In this document: one piece after another, positions 62,413 through 64,000 of the stretch
Layout: every line of letters starts with the position of its first letter
How positions within the stretch are numbered: position 1 is the first letter of the stretch
Assembly: GCA_903940125.1 (NCBI GenBank)
Contig: CAJAJL010000118.1
Location: 22,348-86,347, forward strand
DNA from: an uncultured Chlorobiaceae bacterium
GTDB lineage: Bacteria; Bacteroidota; Chlorobiia; Chlorobiales; Chlorobiaceae
Direction of reading: 5' to 3'
DNA length: 64,000 nt
Notes under the pieces: generated by a model
What the model saw: the letters and a program-made list of their open reading frames with translations, nothing else
Told to the model about the DNA's origin: nothing
Databases searched by the model: none
Program-made: the position numbers and the translations under genes

Positions 62413-63898
62413 CTATACGATGCGCAACACAATTCTGATTATAAACTTGATTATGGCAATAGTCTTTGAAATAACTAAAAGTATAAGATAATATACTGGA
62501 GCGAAAGGAAGACTCCAAGCCAATCGAAGCTTGAGTGGTCTATCTAAGGAACTGAGCACGAACAACACTGCAGTCAGTATCAACCACCATAGATACGTGA
62601 CGAGCAATCCTAAACCCATCCATTGTGAGGCTGCCGAAATTATTGCAGCTGCGGATACGTTGTTCTGCGACAAGATAGGATAGGAGACTAAATAGGCGAA
62701 TGGAGATGACAAATAGACACCCGTTATCACGCTCCATCTAAGTGTTGATCTAAAATTGCGAACAGCTAGTGCTGAGGAGAATATACATGCGACCCAAACC
62801 CATAGTATTCCGATAGCGCCATATTGGAGAGTAAGCACAACACCCGCAGAGTAGACCGATCGCCAAGCAGCGCCTCCCTCTGCACTGAAAATAAAGTTGA
62901 ACAACAGGACCGACATTAAAAGTGGTATTGCGGCAAGCCTTAGCGGATGGGCAAGGAAGTCAGCTAAAAGAATATTTCTATAAAATGCGGCAGACTCGCC
63001 TGAAAGTCGTAGTGATTTGAAAGATATAAGTACCCTAAGTAGTCCATAATCCCAAGAAAGTGCTCGCTGCTTTAGAAGAGAAACAATAGTTGGCTTAGCT
63101 TTAGTCGAAATGGTAACAGTACTTGGCTCCCAGCGAAGTCGTGCGTTGTCAGCTAGCGCATGCACTGTGTTCTCAAGATCGTCGCCTTCAAATTCACCCC
63201 GATGCCTTCCGAGCACCCGAACTAGTGTCTCCCTTCTCCAGATGACGCCCTGTCCAATCAAACAGAGCGGAACCTTTAGTAGCTTGCGTAGGGAGTCAGT
63301 GAATATCGCATAGTCTATTGCCTGAAGTGCTGCGAGCCAGCCGTCTACTATTGGAGTTATTCTAAAATATGTCGCGTCAATTTCCTCAAGATGCATGTCG
63401 ATCAAAAGCTCGTCTATCGCGCAGTGAGTAAGTTCCCTGATAGAGCAATCTGCATCTAATGTCAAAATAAATGGTGTGGTAACCCTCTTGACCATGTCAT
63501 CAATTGCGCCCACCTTCCGAGTGTTGAAGCGTTGTCGCACTACTAGCATGCCTGGGCATCGTGCAGCCAAAGAACTTGCAAGTGTGTAGGTATTATCGGT
63601 TGATCCATCATCGCAGAGAATGATTGGATATCGATCAATTAGTCCCTCTGAGCGCAAGGAACGAAACAAGTCCGACAAGTTCTGCTCTTCATTAAACATG
63701 GGTATAACGATCGTTAGCAGGGGGCCGGCAAGGTCGGTACGGTTTGTTTCAACTTGCGGGTTGTGAGTCCCAAGCTTCGGAAGCTGGGGTAATTGTCCGA
63801 ATAGAGTGTCAAGAAGACGAGCGTAAGCCTCTTCGCTGTAATGGGTTCCAGATAAATCAATCCTAAGTTGATCGATCTGCCATAAAAAAAGCCTCCAT
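62413..63898 (-). CDS. Membrane glycosyltransferase family 2, 5' end disrupted or with unusual start
   Basis: From the first in-frame ATG (63699) the protein is 428 residues, but the reading frame stays open to 63900 and encodes the missing family N-terminus, AGPLLTIVIPMFNEEQNL, preceded by a plausible AYARLLDTLFGQLPQL. GT-A motifs are DDGSTDNT, DADCS and GEFEGDDLE (ED-type), and three to five membrane spans fill the last 180 residues, as in hyaluronan/poly-GlcNAc-type synthases. No ATG, GTG or TTG lies in frame upstream. ATG 63898 would join the frame if the seven-A run (plus strand 63884-63890) were six. The coordinates assume that start. Confidence 0.7.
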
Positions 63899-64000
63899 AT
63901 TCACGGTTAAAGTGTTATATTAAAATGGGTAACGGGAAATTACCATTTGTAATGCAACAGAAACCGAAAAATAAAGAAGCTCCATGGGGAAAGATACTAA

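Overview
The window looks like a chromosomal segment of a green sulfur bacterium (Chlorobiaceae, Chlorobium/Pelodictyon type). The pointers are a tmRNA whose tag frame reads ADDYSYAMAA, a carotene desaturase of the CrtP/CrtQ plant-cyanobacterial type, a type III glutamine synthetase, a BshB1-type bacillithiol deacetylase and a possible chlorosome-envelope-like protein. The genus is an inference. No rRNA operon, tRNA, CRISPR array or insertion sequence was recognised.

Layout. 1-3165: operon of a circularly permuted ATP-grasp protein (cut by the window edge), an alpha-E protein and a transglutaminase, facing a hybrid kinase (3241-5730) that has lost its phospho-acceptor histidine. 6069-9461: tgt, rimO and an AhpD-like gene, overlapping. 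9462-13862: sulfate ABC transporter operon sbp-cysT-cysW-cysA behind a palindromic operator and a structured, terminator-ended leader. 13936-19894: exported TPR/Sel1 proteins, an L,D-transpeptidase-like enzyme and five tightly packed exported proteins of unknown function. 19982-26581: branched-chain amino-acid type ABC transporter with fused LivM-LivG, a DUF1003 membrane protein and alanine dehydrogenase. 26610-28865: RhlE-type helicase and a YgjP-like metalloprotease, with a decayed coding fragment between them.

29118-36244: hybrid PAS kinase, a trans-sulfuration enzyme under a SAM-I riboswitch, tmRNA, yqgE-bcp, a Nudix gene and an OppD-type ATPase. 36304-45798: mfd, glnN with an upstream Lrp regulator, and a larger paralogue of the PAS kinase. 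46116-49834: overlapping operon of a carotene desaturase-like enzyme, an ArsS-like radical SAM protein and two sugar/nucleotide transferases of the arsenosugar type. 49942-56888: a repeat protein, an NtrC-family regulator, dut, bshB1, a putative copper TonB receptor with a Cys-rich partner, and a TPR protein.

56883-63900 is accessory DNA: a hipBA module flanked by an 18/20 direct repeat, a frameshifted epimerase gene, the 3' remnant of an AlbA_2-type regulator, orphan DUF433 and HicB antitoxins, parDE between two DUF2442 genes, and a glycosyltransferase gene whose 5' end lacks a usable in-frame start.

The best candidates for undescribed biology are the exported-protein cluster at 15993-19277, the structured leader of the sulfate operon, the kinase with Cys463 and Gly710 in place of its phospho-relay His and Asp, and the ArsS/desaturase operon.
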